Positions 1-5,112 of a stretch of DNA of 5,112 bases are shown in pieces. How positions within the stretch are numbered: position 1 is the stretch's first letter; every line of letters begins with the position of its first letter. The stretch is from Propionibacteriaceae bacterium UBA4569. Lineage in GTDB: Bacteria > Actinomycetota > Actinomycetes > Propionibacteriales > Propionibacteriaceae. Below the pieces are notes generated by a model, which had not been told where the DNA came from, ran no database searches, and saw only the letters and a program-made list of their open reading frames with translations. Position numbers and translations under genes: made by a program. The stretch spans positions 11,904 through 17,015 of the forward strand of contig DGKN01000238.1 in NCBI GenBank assembly GCA_002387005.1, read 5' to 3'.

Positions 1-411
1 GGCGCCGAACAGCTCGGAGGTGGAGGCCTGGTAGAAGCGCGGGCTGATGCCGGCCTGGCGGACGGCCTCCAGCAGGCGGACGGTGCCGGTGCCGGTGGTG
101 TCGGCGGTGTGCTCCGGCTCGTCGAAGGAGACGCGGACGTGGCTCTGCGCGGCCAGGTTGTAGACCTCGTCGGGCTGGATGCTGTCCATCAGCGTGACCA
201 GCCGGGCGCCGTCGGACAGGTCGCCGTAGTGGAGCATGAGCTTCACGTCCTGCTCGTGCGGGTCTTCGTAGAGGTGGTCGATGCGGTGGGTGTTGAAGGT
301 GGACGCGCGACGGATCAGCCCGTGCACCTCGTACCCCTTGCCCAGCAGCAACTCAGCAAGGTAGGAACCGTCCTGGCCCGTGATGCCGGTGATGAAGGCC
401 TTCTTGGCCAT
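1..411 (-). CDS. gmd: GDP-mannose 4,6-dehydratase, N-terminal part (cut by window edge)
   Basis: This enzyme converts GDP-D-mannose to GDP-4-keto-6-deoxy-D-mannose in the cytoplasm, using a bound NADP(H); it is the entry step to GDP-L-fucose and other GDP-6-deoxyhexoses. The visible 137 residues are the Rossmann half of an extended short-chain dehydrogenase. [14 protein letters not shown] (residues 7-20) carries the GxxGxxG glycines G9, G12 and G15. GLIRRAS (31-37) is the NADP-selecting arginine segment, GDLSDG is at 63-68 and NLAAQSHV at 85-92. STSELFG (130-136) includes the Thr and Glu (T131, E133) that correspond to catalytic residues of the family; the YxxxK motif lies beyond the window. 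The start is ATG at 411, with GGAG six bases upstream (418-421). It begins 33 bp after the stop of the WcaI-like glycosyltransferase, so the two are probably co-transcribed. About 200 C-terminal residues are missing only because the window ends. The family assignment is very secure. Confidence 0.96.
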   Translation of the reverse strand, partial: MAKKAFITGITGQDGSYLAELLLGKGYEVHGLIRRASTFNTHRIDHLYEDPHEQDVKLMLHYGDLSDGARLVTLMDSIQPDEVYNLAAQSHVRVSFDEPEHTADTTGTGTVRLLEAVRQAGISPRFYQASTSELFGA

Positions 412-444
412 GGCTTACTCCATTTCCCCGTTGTGTACTACTGG

Positions 445-1680
445 TTACTGTTCTACCGCGGTCCGCTGCCGTGCGTCGACGAGATCACGCAACCACCCCG
501 AAACACGCTCAACGGCCGAAGCAGCCGTCAGGTTCTGTTCAGCGAAGAGCTTGGCGCTTCGCCCATATTCTGCCGCGCGGTTGACAGAGCGGGCCATGTC
601 TTCCACCGCCGCCAGCAGCGCTGCCGGGTCACCCGGCGCGACGATTGGCCCTGCGCCCGAAGCCCGTACCTCATCGGCGGTGGCACTGTCGGATTCGGTG
701 GCTGCGACCACGGGCAGCCCCTGCACGAAGTACGAGGTCAGCTTGCTGGGGACGGCCGACTCGCGCAGCCCCGGCTTCTCGTTCACGATCAGCACGTCGG
801 CGGTCTGCAGGATGGCGGAGTATTCGTCGTCATCAAGGGACGGGACGAAAACCAGGTGCTTGATGCCCTTGGCCGCCTGCTCCAGCGCCTCGCGCCGCGA
901 GCCGTTGCCCACCAGACCGAACACGACGTCCGAGCCCTCCTGGTCGGCCAGCCGTGCGGCCTCGACGATGTTCTCCAGCCCCTGCTTGGCCCCCATGTTC
1001 CCGGTGTGCAGGGCGATGTACTTGGCGTCGCCGAAGTGCTTGCTGCGCACCTCGGCGGGGTCGGCCTTGCTGGTGGTGTCGATGTGGGACCAGTTGCGCG
1101 AGACCTGCACCTTCTCGGCCGGCGCACCCAGGTCGTCGATGACGTGGCGCGCGAAACGGTCGTGGATGACGAGCACGCCGTCCGCTGAGCGAAGAATGGC
1201 GGACTCAAGCTGCTCCAGGAGCTTGCCGCGCAGGTTGCTGCCACCAATCTCGCGCGCACCGTTGGAGTAAAGGTCCTGTACCCAGACCACGACCGGGGGT
1301 TGCCCAGGCAGCTTGCTGCGCAGCACCTGCAGGCCAGTGCTGATGAGCGCGGGGCTGACGGTGACGACCACATCGGGTCGCTGCCAGTTGCTGAGCGCTG
1401 CGCCGAGCCCGAAGGTCAGTTCCTGCATCACGCGGGACAGGCCCATGCCACCGGAACCGATGACGTGCCGGACTCGGCGGACCGAGATGCCGTTGCGGTC
1501 ATCGCGTCGGACCAGACCGGAGAAGTTCGTGTAGTTCGTCCACTGAGGGTAGTGCGGCACGCCGGTGATGACGCGAACCTGCTCCCCGCGGGCGGCCAGA
1601 CCTTCAGCCATCGCAGTCGTGTACGGCGCGATGCCCGAGATCTCGGGGGCATAGTTCACCCCGATGACCAGAACCTTCAT
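445..1680 (-). CDS. WcaI/WbuB-like family 4 glycosyltransferase
   Basis: This is a predicted cytoplasmic or membrane-associated glycosyltransferase of 411 residues with two Rossmann-like domains (GT-B fold), expected to add a sugar to a lipid-linked exopolysaccharide intermediate. The N-terminus (NYAPEISGI at 9-17, then HYPQW at 43-47) closely matches the WcaI/WbuB type seen in colanic acid and O-antigen loci. WVQDLY is at 133-138. The donor domain starts around HTGNMGAKQG (225-234), with GNGSRRE at 258-264. AVPSKLTSY (309-317) takes the place of the usual EPFG motif, a WcaI-type trait as I recall the family. The start is ATG at 1680, because AAGGAG (1686-1691) sits five bases upstream and the protein there begins with the first beta strand. 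The frame is open back to 1812, but that extra stretch looks non-coding. A 7-bp hairpin touches the ribosome binding site. The sugar specificity cannot be read; fucose or a hexosamine would fit the neighbours. Confidence 0.92.
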   Translation of the reverse strand: MKVLVIGVNYAPEISGIAPYTTAMAEGLAARGEQVRVITGVPHYPQWTNYTNFSGLVRRDDRNGISVRRVRHVIGSGGMGLSRVMQELTFGLGAALSNWQRPDVVVTVSPALISTGLQVLRSKLPGQPPVVVWVQDLYSNGAREIGGSNLRGKLLEQLESAILRSADGVLVIHDRFARHVIDDLGAPAEKVQVSRNWSHIDTTSKADPAEVRSKHFGDAKYIALHTGNMGAKQGLENIVEAARLADQEGSDVVFGLVGNGSRREALEQAAKGIKHLVFVPSLDDDEYSAILQTADVLIVNEKPGLRESAVPSKLTSYFVQGLPVVAATESDSATADEVRASGAGPIVAPGDPAALLAAVEDMARSVNRAAEYGRSAKLFAEQNLTAASAVERVSGWLRDLVDARQRTAVEQ

Positions 1681-1689
1681 CCCAACTCC

Positions 1690-1705
1690 TTCGGCGCACG
1701 CCGAA
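1690..1705 (-). promoter_or_regulatory. Hairpin abutting the ribosome binding site of the WcaI-like gene
   Basis: A perfect palindrome, TTCGGCG-TG-CGCCGAA on the minus strand (7-bp arms; six pairs with a four-base loop in RNA), lies in the leader of the glycosyltransferase gene that starts at 1680. Its 3' arm ends in the two As of the AAGGAG Shine-Dalgarno box. In the mRNA the hairpin would therefore sit directly against, and partly cover, the ribosome binding site. No U-run follows, so it is not an ordinary intrinsic terminator. A role in translation control or mRNA stability is inference, and a DNA-binding palindrome is also possible. Confidence 0.5.
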
Positions 1706-1732
1706 ACGTGTGCCTGGCTCCCCGAATGTTTA

Positions 1733-1759
1733 GTGAGCTCCCAGTTGGTGGGTGAGCTC
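1733..1759 (-). repeat. Two GAGCTCAC direct repeats 19 bp apart, next to a -10-like box
   Basis: On the minus strand GAGCTCAC occurs at 1759-1752 and again at 1740-1733, with 19 bp from start to start, close to two helical turns. The downstream copy is followed immediately by TAAACAT (1732-1726), which resembles a -10 box. No good -35 hexamer is visible, as expected for an activator-dependent promoter. Transcription from here would start near 1719 and give a leader of about 40 bases containing the 1690-1705 hairpin. The remainder of the gap between the two glycosyltransferase genes (1681-1913) shows no convincing gene or terminator. The regulatory reading is inferred from position and spacing only. 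Confidence 0.3.
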
Positions 1760-1913
1760 GCTCGACGCCGTGACTCTAGCGGTAGTGGGGGGTGGGACAC
1801 TGGTTCTCTCATGGCTGTCTCAGCTGTAGATCAGCCGGTAAATGGTGCCCCGAATGAGCAACTGACTAGCACTTGGGCCGCTGCGCCGGGTGATCCGGGA
1901 GTTTCGCTCATCA

Positions 1914-3029
1914 CTAGCTCGCCCGGTAGCCGCCGAGCAGTTGGTCGCGAATCGCGTTGATGGAGAATTCGTCCCTGACCGTGGCGAAGGCGCGCTCGCC
2001 GGACTGGCGGCGAAGTTCGCTGTTCATTAGATAGGGGCGAATGGCCTCGGCGAGTCGTTCCGGCTCAGGGCCGGACACGGCTCCCGATCCGCTTCGGATC
2101 AGCATCGGGCCGAGTTCGCAACTGTCGGTGACAATGGCCGGAATGCCCGCCCGCATCGCCTCGAGCACTGTCATTCCGAATGGTTCATTGACCGACGGGA
2201 GCACGTAGAGGTCTGCCGCCTCCATGTAGGCCGTGCATTCAGCTCGTCCAGCGGGGCCGCGCCAGGTGATCCGCTCGCCCAGACCGGATTCGGCGATGAC
2301 GCGCTGCACCTCGTCTGCGGCGCCCTCGTCCGGGCCGACCAGAGTGAAGGTGGTATCGGGAAACTCAGGCGCCAGCTGAACAGCAGCACGCACGAAGGCT
2401 TCTGGGCGTTTCCGCGGCGCGAGACGCGCCAGGAAGAGAACCTCGGTCGCACCCTCACCCCGAGCAGGGGGCTCGTGATCCACGAAGATGCCATTGGGCA
2501 GGACTTTCGCCCGTACCTCTGGCCCGGCAACCTGATGGACGTCGGAAACCTCCGCCTCAGTGAGACAGAACACGTTCCGCGCGCGGCGCAAGACCCGGCG
2601 GGTGAGCGCCAAGTCCAATACCTTCGCCAACGTGCTGTCGGAGGGATCGATCATGCCGTGGGTCTGGACATGCACCGGAGCACCCATCGCCTGTGCCAGC
2701 GCTGCGGCCGGAAGCGTCAGCAAGTCTCGGGCGAGATGGACGTGCACGACATCCGCGTTGCGGGCGTGACGAGCGAGCCAGACTTCGAGGCCGGGGGCGG
2801 CGAGGCCTGCGAAGCCGGTGCCCGGCACGAGGGTGCGGACGGGAAACAGCTTGACTGGCGCGCCATCGACCGAGTTGGGGAGATCACCCTCGAAGCCCAT
2901 GGCACCAGCAATGAGGGTGACATCGTGCCCTGCAGCAGCCAAGGCTCTACACTGGTCAAGCGCGACAGTCGCAGGCCCGCCGTAAACGTTGTCTGGGCTG
3001 AGCACCGCCAGGACGTGGATGATCTTCAT
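1914..3029 (-). CDS. Family 4 glycosyltransferase (GT-B fold)
   Basis: This is a predicted retaining glycosyltransferase of 371 residues, acting at the cytoplasmic face of the membrane in exopolysaccharide repeat-unit assembly. The acceptor domain opens with MKIIHVLAVLSPD and the glycine pair YGGPA (16-20), followed by VVHVHLARDLL (94-104) and THG (123-125). The donor domain starts near FLARLAPRKRPE (199-210), whose R202 and K207 match the basic residues that bind the donor phosphates. NEPFGMTVLE (281-290) is the EX7E signature, with E282 and E290. The length is normal for the family and nothing is missing. The ATG overlaps the stop of the upstream acetyltransferase gene in an ATGA arrangement, which implies translational coupling; a GAGG lies four bases before the ATG. 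The stop is TAG at 1914. The sugar donor and acceptor cannot be predicted from sequence; a hexose or GDP-sugar transferase is plausible given gmd downstream. Confidence 0.93.
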   Translation of the reverse strand: MKIIHVLAVLSPDNVYGGPATVALDQCRALAAAGHDVTLIAGAMGFEGDLPNSVDGAPVKLFPVRTLVPGTGFAGLAAPGLEVWLARHARNADVVHVHLARDLLTLPAAALAQAMGAPVHVQTHGMIDPSDSTLAKVLDLALTRRVLRRARNVFCLTEAEVSDVHQVAGPEVRAKVLPNGIFVDHEPPARGEGATEVLFLARLAPRKRPEAFVRAAVQLAPEFPDTTFTLVGPDEGAADEVQRVIAESGLGERITWRGPAGRAECTAYMEAADLYVLPSVNEPFGMTVLEAMRAGIPAIVTDSCELGPMLIRSGSGAVSGPEPERLAEAIRPYLMNSELRRQSGERAFATVRDEFSINAIRDQLLGGYRAS

Positions 3030-3589
3030 CTGACCTCACTCACCTGCGACTGCGGAGCCAGCACGCGCGCACCCTCAGGCACGTCCTTGTACACGAGGGC
3101 CGTGGCCCCGACGACGGCGTCGCGACCGACGGTGACGCCACGCAGGACGGTGGCTCGGGCAGCCACCCAAGCGCCGTCCTCGATGCTGATGGGCCCGTTG
3201 TCGTACTCGAACGCGACATCATCGGCTTGGTGACTCCCGGTGCACAGGAAGGTCTGCTGGGAGATGCAGACGTCTTCGCCGATCGTGATGGGCTCGAGAT
3301 TCAGCAGATAGCTCCCGACGCCGATCCAGCTGTTGTCACCCACGGTCAGCTTCCACGGCCAGTGGATGCGGACATCGTTGCGAATGTTGACGTTCTCGCC
3401 GATCTGAGCACCGAACGCGCGAAGCACCTTCGCGCGAACCGAAGGGGGACAGAGGATCGAGCGGGTCAACGGCTCCGCCAGCATCGCCCAAGCTGCACAG
3501 ACCGGGGCGCTGCGTCCCTTGTCGTAGCCCTTCCCGGTGAATTCTGCCAAGCGCCTGAAGTGTCCGCCGGTCGGCTGCTGGTTGGCCAT
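3026..3589 (-). CDS. WcaF-like hexapeptide-repeat O-acetyltransferase
   Basis: This is a predicted acetyl-CoA-dependent acetyltransferase of 187 residues with a left-handed beta-helix fold, probably trimeric and cytoplasmic, expected to O-acetylate a sugar of the polysaccharide. The N-terminal part (about 1-58) is helical. Hexapeptide turns run from about residue 60 to 112 (FGAQIGENVNIRNDVRI and on through ITIGEDVCIS). FLCTGSH (114-120) supplies the putative catalytic H120, and a second set of turns covers about 134-170 (ISIEDGAWVAARATVL, VTVGRDAVVGATALV). NDVRIHWPWKLTVGDNSWIG and CTGSH are characteristic of colanic acid WcaF and its relatives. I chose ATG at 3589 because a G-rich box (GGGGGGA) lies five bases upstream; a GTG at 3634 in the same frame would add 15 proline/arginine-rich residues with no visible ribosome binding site. 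It appears to be the first gene of the minus-strand cluster. Maltose/galactoside acetyltransferases are relatives, but the fit to WcaF is better. Confidence 0.9.
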   Translation of the reverse strand: MANQQPTGGHFRRLAEFTGKGYDKGRSAPVCAAWAMLAEPLTRSILCPPSVRAKVLRAFGAQIGENVNIRNDVRIHWPWKLTVGDNSWIGVGSYLLNLEPITIGEDVCISQQTFLCTGSHQADDVAFEYDNGPISIEDGAWVAARATVLRGVTVGRDAVVGATALVYKDVPEGARVLAPQSQVSEVR

Positions 3590-3655
3590 CGAATCCCCCC
3601 GTGTGCTTGGTGCGCGGGCCCTTGGGCTCCACACGACGACTGGCGCGAGCCTACC

Positions 3656-3678
3656 TCAGGCACTCCCTGCAGGCCTGA
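3656..3678. repeat. Small inverted repeat upstream of the acetyltransferase gene
   Basis: TCAGGC at 3656-3661 and GCCTGA at 3673-3678 are perfect 6-bp arms around an 11-base loop. The repeat lies about 67 bp before the acetyltransferase start, where an operator or promoter of the polysaccharide operon would be expected. I could not find a convincing -35/-10 pair on the minus strand in 3590-3750. The repeat could equally be chance in GC-rich DNA. Confidence 0.2.
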
Positions 3679-3751
3679 ACACCAGCTGAGTGAACCGGGG
3701 CCGACAAGGGCAGGGCGTCTAGCCCGGAGATTTCACGGGGGTGGCTGGACG

Positions 3752-3831
3752 TGAAGGAGGGAAGTGCCCGCTGACCTGCGAAGATACCGATTGTCTAGGT
3801 CTGTATCAGCGTGGTTGAAGGAGCACTTCCC
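3752..3831 (+). repeat. Direct and inverted repeats in the transposase leader
   Basis: TGAAGGAG occurs at 3752-3759 and again at 3816-3823, the second copy containing the transposase ribosome binding site. GGGAAGTGC (3759-3767) is perfectly complementary to GCACTTCCC (3823-3831), and CGCTGA (3769-3774) to TCAGCG (3806-3811) just inside it. Together they can form a two-part stem with a single-base bulge on the left and an 11-base bulge on the right that holds most of AAGGAG. Such a fold in a read-through transcript would occlude the start at 3834. This is a visible pattern; the function is inferred from other insertion sequences that protect themselves in this way. Confidence 0.45.
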
Positions 3832-3833
3832 AG

Positions 3834-5112
3834 GTGAACAAGCGTAGCGGGATGTATCCGCGTCTCCGAGTCGACTCCGCTGCGGTGCCGGCGGTGGCCC
3901 AGGCGGGCGGGGTGCTGCTCACCCGGACCGTGGAGACCTCCGGCCTGGGAATCTTGTTGAGCCGGGCGCTGGGACCGTGGCGCAAATCCCTCGCGAGGCA
4001 TGACCCGGCGAAGGTGCTGCTGGATCTGGCGATCAGCCTCGCGCTGGGTGGTGATGCCTGTCGTGACGCCGCGCTGCTGCGCAGCGAACCCGGTGTCTAT
4101 GGCCGGGTGGCCTCGGATGCGACGATCTCGCGCACCATCACCGCCCTCGCGGCCGATGTCGACCGGGTGGAGAAAGCCGTGGCCCAGGCCACTGCAGCAG
4201 CTCGCCAGCACGTCTGGGGCCTGGCAGGCGAGGCGGCACCAGGCCATGGGGCGAGCGCCGGGGATCCGATCATCATTGATCTGGACGCCACTCTCGTCAC
4301 GTCACATTCGGACAAGGAACTGGCCCGGCCGACGTTCAAGAAGGGCTACGGTTTCCACCCGCTGTTGGCCTTCGTCGACCACGGCCCCGACGGGACCGGC
4401 GAACCCATGGCAGGGCTGCTCAGGTCGGGCAATGCCGGCTCCAACACCGCCGCCGATCACGAGACCGTCATCAAGGCTGCGCTCAAACAGGTGCCCGGGA
4501 TCAACCCCGCCAGGCCGGGCAAGAAGGTGCTGATCCGTACTGACGGGGCCGGCGGATCCAAACAGCTACTCGGCTTCCTCGCCCGGCGCGGACTGTCGTA
4601 CTCGATCGGCTTCACGCTGCCGATGAGCACCCCGGAGTTGTATCACCTTGTTCCCGAGCACGCGTGGCAGGATGCCTACAACGCCGACGGCCAGGTCCGC
4701 GACGGCGCAGCCGTGGTCGAGTTCACCGACCTCCTCACCGCCAAAGACCTGTTGAAGGGCTACCCCACCGGGATGCGAGTGATCGTGCGCCGAGAACGAC
4801 CCCACCCCGGCGCCCAACTCCGCTTTGATGACGTCGATGGCTACCGGCTCACCGCCTTCGTCACCAACACTGCCAGAGGCCAGTTGGCTGATTTGGAGAT
4901 GCGGCACCGCCGCCGCGCCCGTTGTGAGGACCGCATCCGCACCGCAAAAGACACCGGCCTGACCAACCTGCCGTTGCAGGGCTATGACCAGAATCGCATC
5001 TGGCTGCTCATCGTCCAGCTGGCCAGCGACCTGCTCGCCTGGATGGCCATGCTCGCCCTCCAAGGCCCTGCGCGGCGATGGGAACCCAAAACGGCTCTTC
5101 GCCGTTCCGGTA
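3834..5112 (+). CDS. IS1380-family DDE transposase (C-terminus cut by window edge)
   Basis: This transposase catalyses cut-and-paste movement of its insertion sequence. The 426 visible residues cover nearly the whole protein; relatives are about 460 residues. MYPRLRVDSA (7-16) and RVASDATISRTI (91-102) belong to the N-terminal DNA-binding part. The RNase H-like catalytic core follows: IIIDLDATLVTSHSDKE (146-162) holds the first Asp (D151, or D149), RTDGAGG (235-241) the second (D237), and RARCEDRIR (361-369) the Glu (E365). The DDE triad is thus complete. The start is GTG at 3834, with AAGGAG at 3818-3823 ten bases upstream; an in-frame stop at 3816 prevents any longer start, and ATG at 3852 is the alternative. 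No stop codon or break appears up to 5112. After RRWEPK (residues 414-419) the frame stops resembling the family, and a +1 shift reads better, so a lesion near 5088 is possible. Confidence 0.93.
   Translation, partial: MNKRSGMYPRLRVDSAAVPAVAQAGGVLLTRTVETSGLGILLSRALGPWRKSLARHDPAKVLLDLAISLALGGDACRDAALLRSEPGVYGRVASDATISRTITALAADVDRVEKAVAQATAAARQHVWGLAGEAAPGHGASAGDPIIIDLDATLVTSHSDKELARPTFKKGYGFHPLLAFVDHGPDGTGEPMAGLLRSGNAGSNTAADHETVIKAALKQVPGINPARPGKKVLIRTDGAGGSKQLLGFLARRGLSYSIGFTLPMSTPELYHLVPEHAWQDAYNADGQVRDGAAVVEFTDLLTAKDLLKGYPTGMRVIVRRERPHPGAQLRFDDVDGYRLTAFVTNTARGQLADLEMRHRRRARCEDRIRTAKDTGLTNLPLQGYDQNRIWLLIVQLASDLLAWMAMLALQGPARRWEPKTALRRSG

Larger units (their letters stand above)
3723..5112 (+). 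mobile_element. IS1380-family insertion sequence, left part (right end outside window)
   Basis: The element is recognised by its transposase, which starts at 3834 and is still open at the window edge. The left boundary is uncertain. IS1380-type elements usually have a short leader before the transposase, so the end should lie roughly within 3630-3785. CCCG-gagatttca-CGGG at 3723-3739 is one candidate for the end region and was used as the nominal start. The terminal inverted repeat and target duplication cannot be tested because the right end is not in the window. The element is oriented away from the polysaccharide operon. A weak promoter candidate for the transposase is CTGACC (3771-3776), a 17-bp spacer and TCTAGG (3794-3799). 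Confidence 0.7.

Noticed and set aside
109..1270. Two long plus-strand open frames (359 and 296 codons) across gmd and the WcaI-like gene
   Set aside because: They lie antisense to genes with clear family motifs, have no recognisable domains and arise from the GC-rich third-position bias of the real genes.
1681..1812. N-terminal extension of the WcaI-like glycosyltransferase by 44 residues
   Set aside because: The extension has no family counterpart and is low in recognisable structure, while ATG at 1680 has a strong AAGGAG and begins at the family's normal first strand.
1886..1898. CCGG-gtgat-CCGG as a terminator after the GT4 gene ending at 1914
   Set aside because: Four-base arms and no U-run on the minus strand; too weak to call.
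1664..1960. Plus-strand open frame of 98 codons over the intergenic gap
   Set aside because: It overlaps both flanking glycosyltransferase genes antisense, has no visible ribosome binding site and resembles nothing I know.
2475..3233. Plus-strand open frame of 252 codons
   Set aside because: It is antisense to the GT4 and acetyltransferase genes, both supported by catalytic motifs.
3590..3634. GTG start at 3634 for the acetyltransferase
   Set aside because: No visible ribosome binding site and a proline/arginine-rich lead sequence; ATG at 3589 with a G-rich box is better supported.
3795..5063. Minus-strand open frames of 80 to 165 codons opposite the transposase
   Set aside because: They are shadows of a plus-strand gene that carries a complete DDE triad.
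1..5112. CRISPR array, tRNA or rRNA gene, riboswitch, toxin-antitoxin or defence system
   Set aside because: No regularly spaced repeats, cloverleaf or conserved RNA motifs, or fitting small gene pairs were found in reading both strands; the genes present have ordinary family assignments.

Overview
The window is GC-rich, with strong G/C preference at third codon positions, GTG used as a start, and Shine-Dalgarno boxes such as AAGGAG. Together with an IS1380-type transposase of the kind common in Actinobacteria, this points to a high-GC actinobacterium. The genus cannot be read from the sequence.

Layout. Positions 1-3589 hold four genes, all on the minus strand, that look like part of an exopolysaccharide or capsule locus. 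In transcription order they are: a WcaF-like hexapeptide-repeat acetyltransferase (3589-3026); a GT4 glycosyltransferase whose ATG overlaps the previous stop by four bases (3029-1914); a 233-bp gap with a possible internal promoter and a hairpin against the next ribosome binding site; a WcaI/WbuB-like GT4 glycosyltransferase (1680-445); and the N-terminal 137 codons of GDP-mannose 4,6-dehydratase, gmd (411 to the window edge). Positions 3590-3833 are non-coding and contain repeats next to an insertion sequence. From 3834 to the end a plus-strand IS1380-family transposase runs off the window, lacking only its extreme C-terminus.

How the genes fit together. Gmd makes GDP-4-keto-6-deoxymannose, the precursor of GDP-L-fucose, GDP-rhamnose and related 6-deoxy sugars. 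The two glycosyltransferases would add sugars to a lipid-linked repeat unit, and the WcaF-like enzyme would O-acetylate one of them. This set resembles part of the enterobacterial colanic acid locus. The 3'-truncated gmd suggests that a GDP-fucose synthase or similar enzyme may follow outside the window. The insertion sequence lies head-to-head with the first operon gene, so it may have displaced or altered the operon promoter.

I see no RNA gene, CRISPR array or convincing new system. The items most worth a second look are the hairpin at the glycosyltransferase ribosome binding site (1690-1705), the 19-bp-phased direct repeats upstream of it (1733-1759), the repeat structure in the transposase leader (3752-3831), and a possible frame problem at the transposase C-terminus (about 5088).
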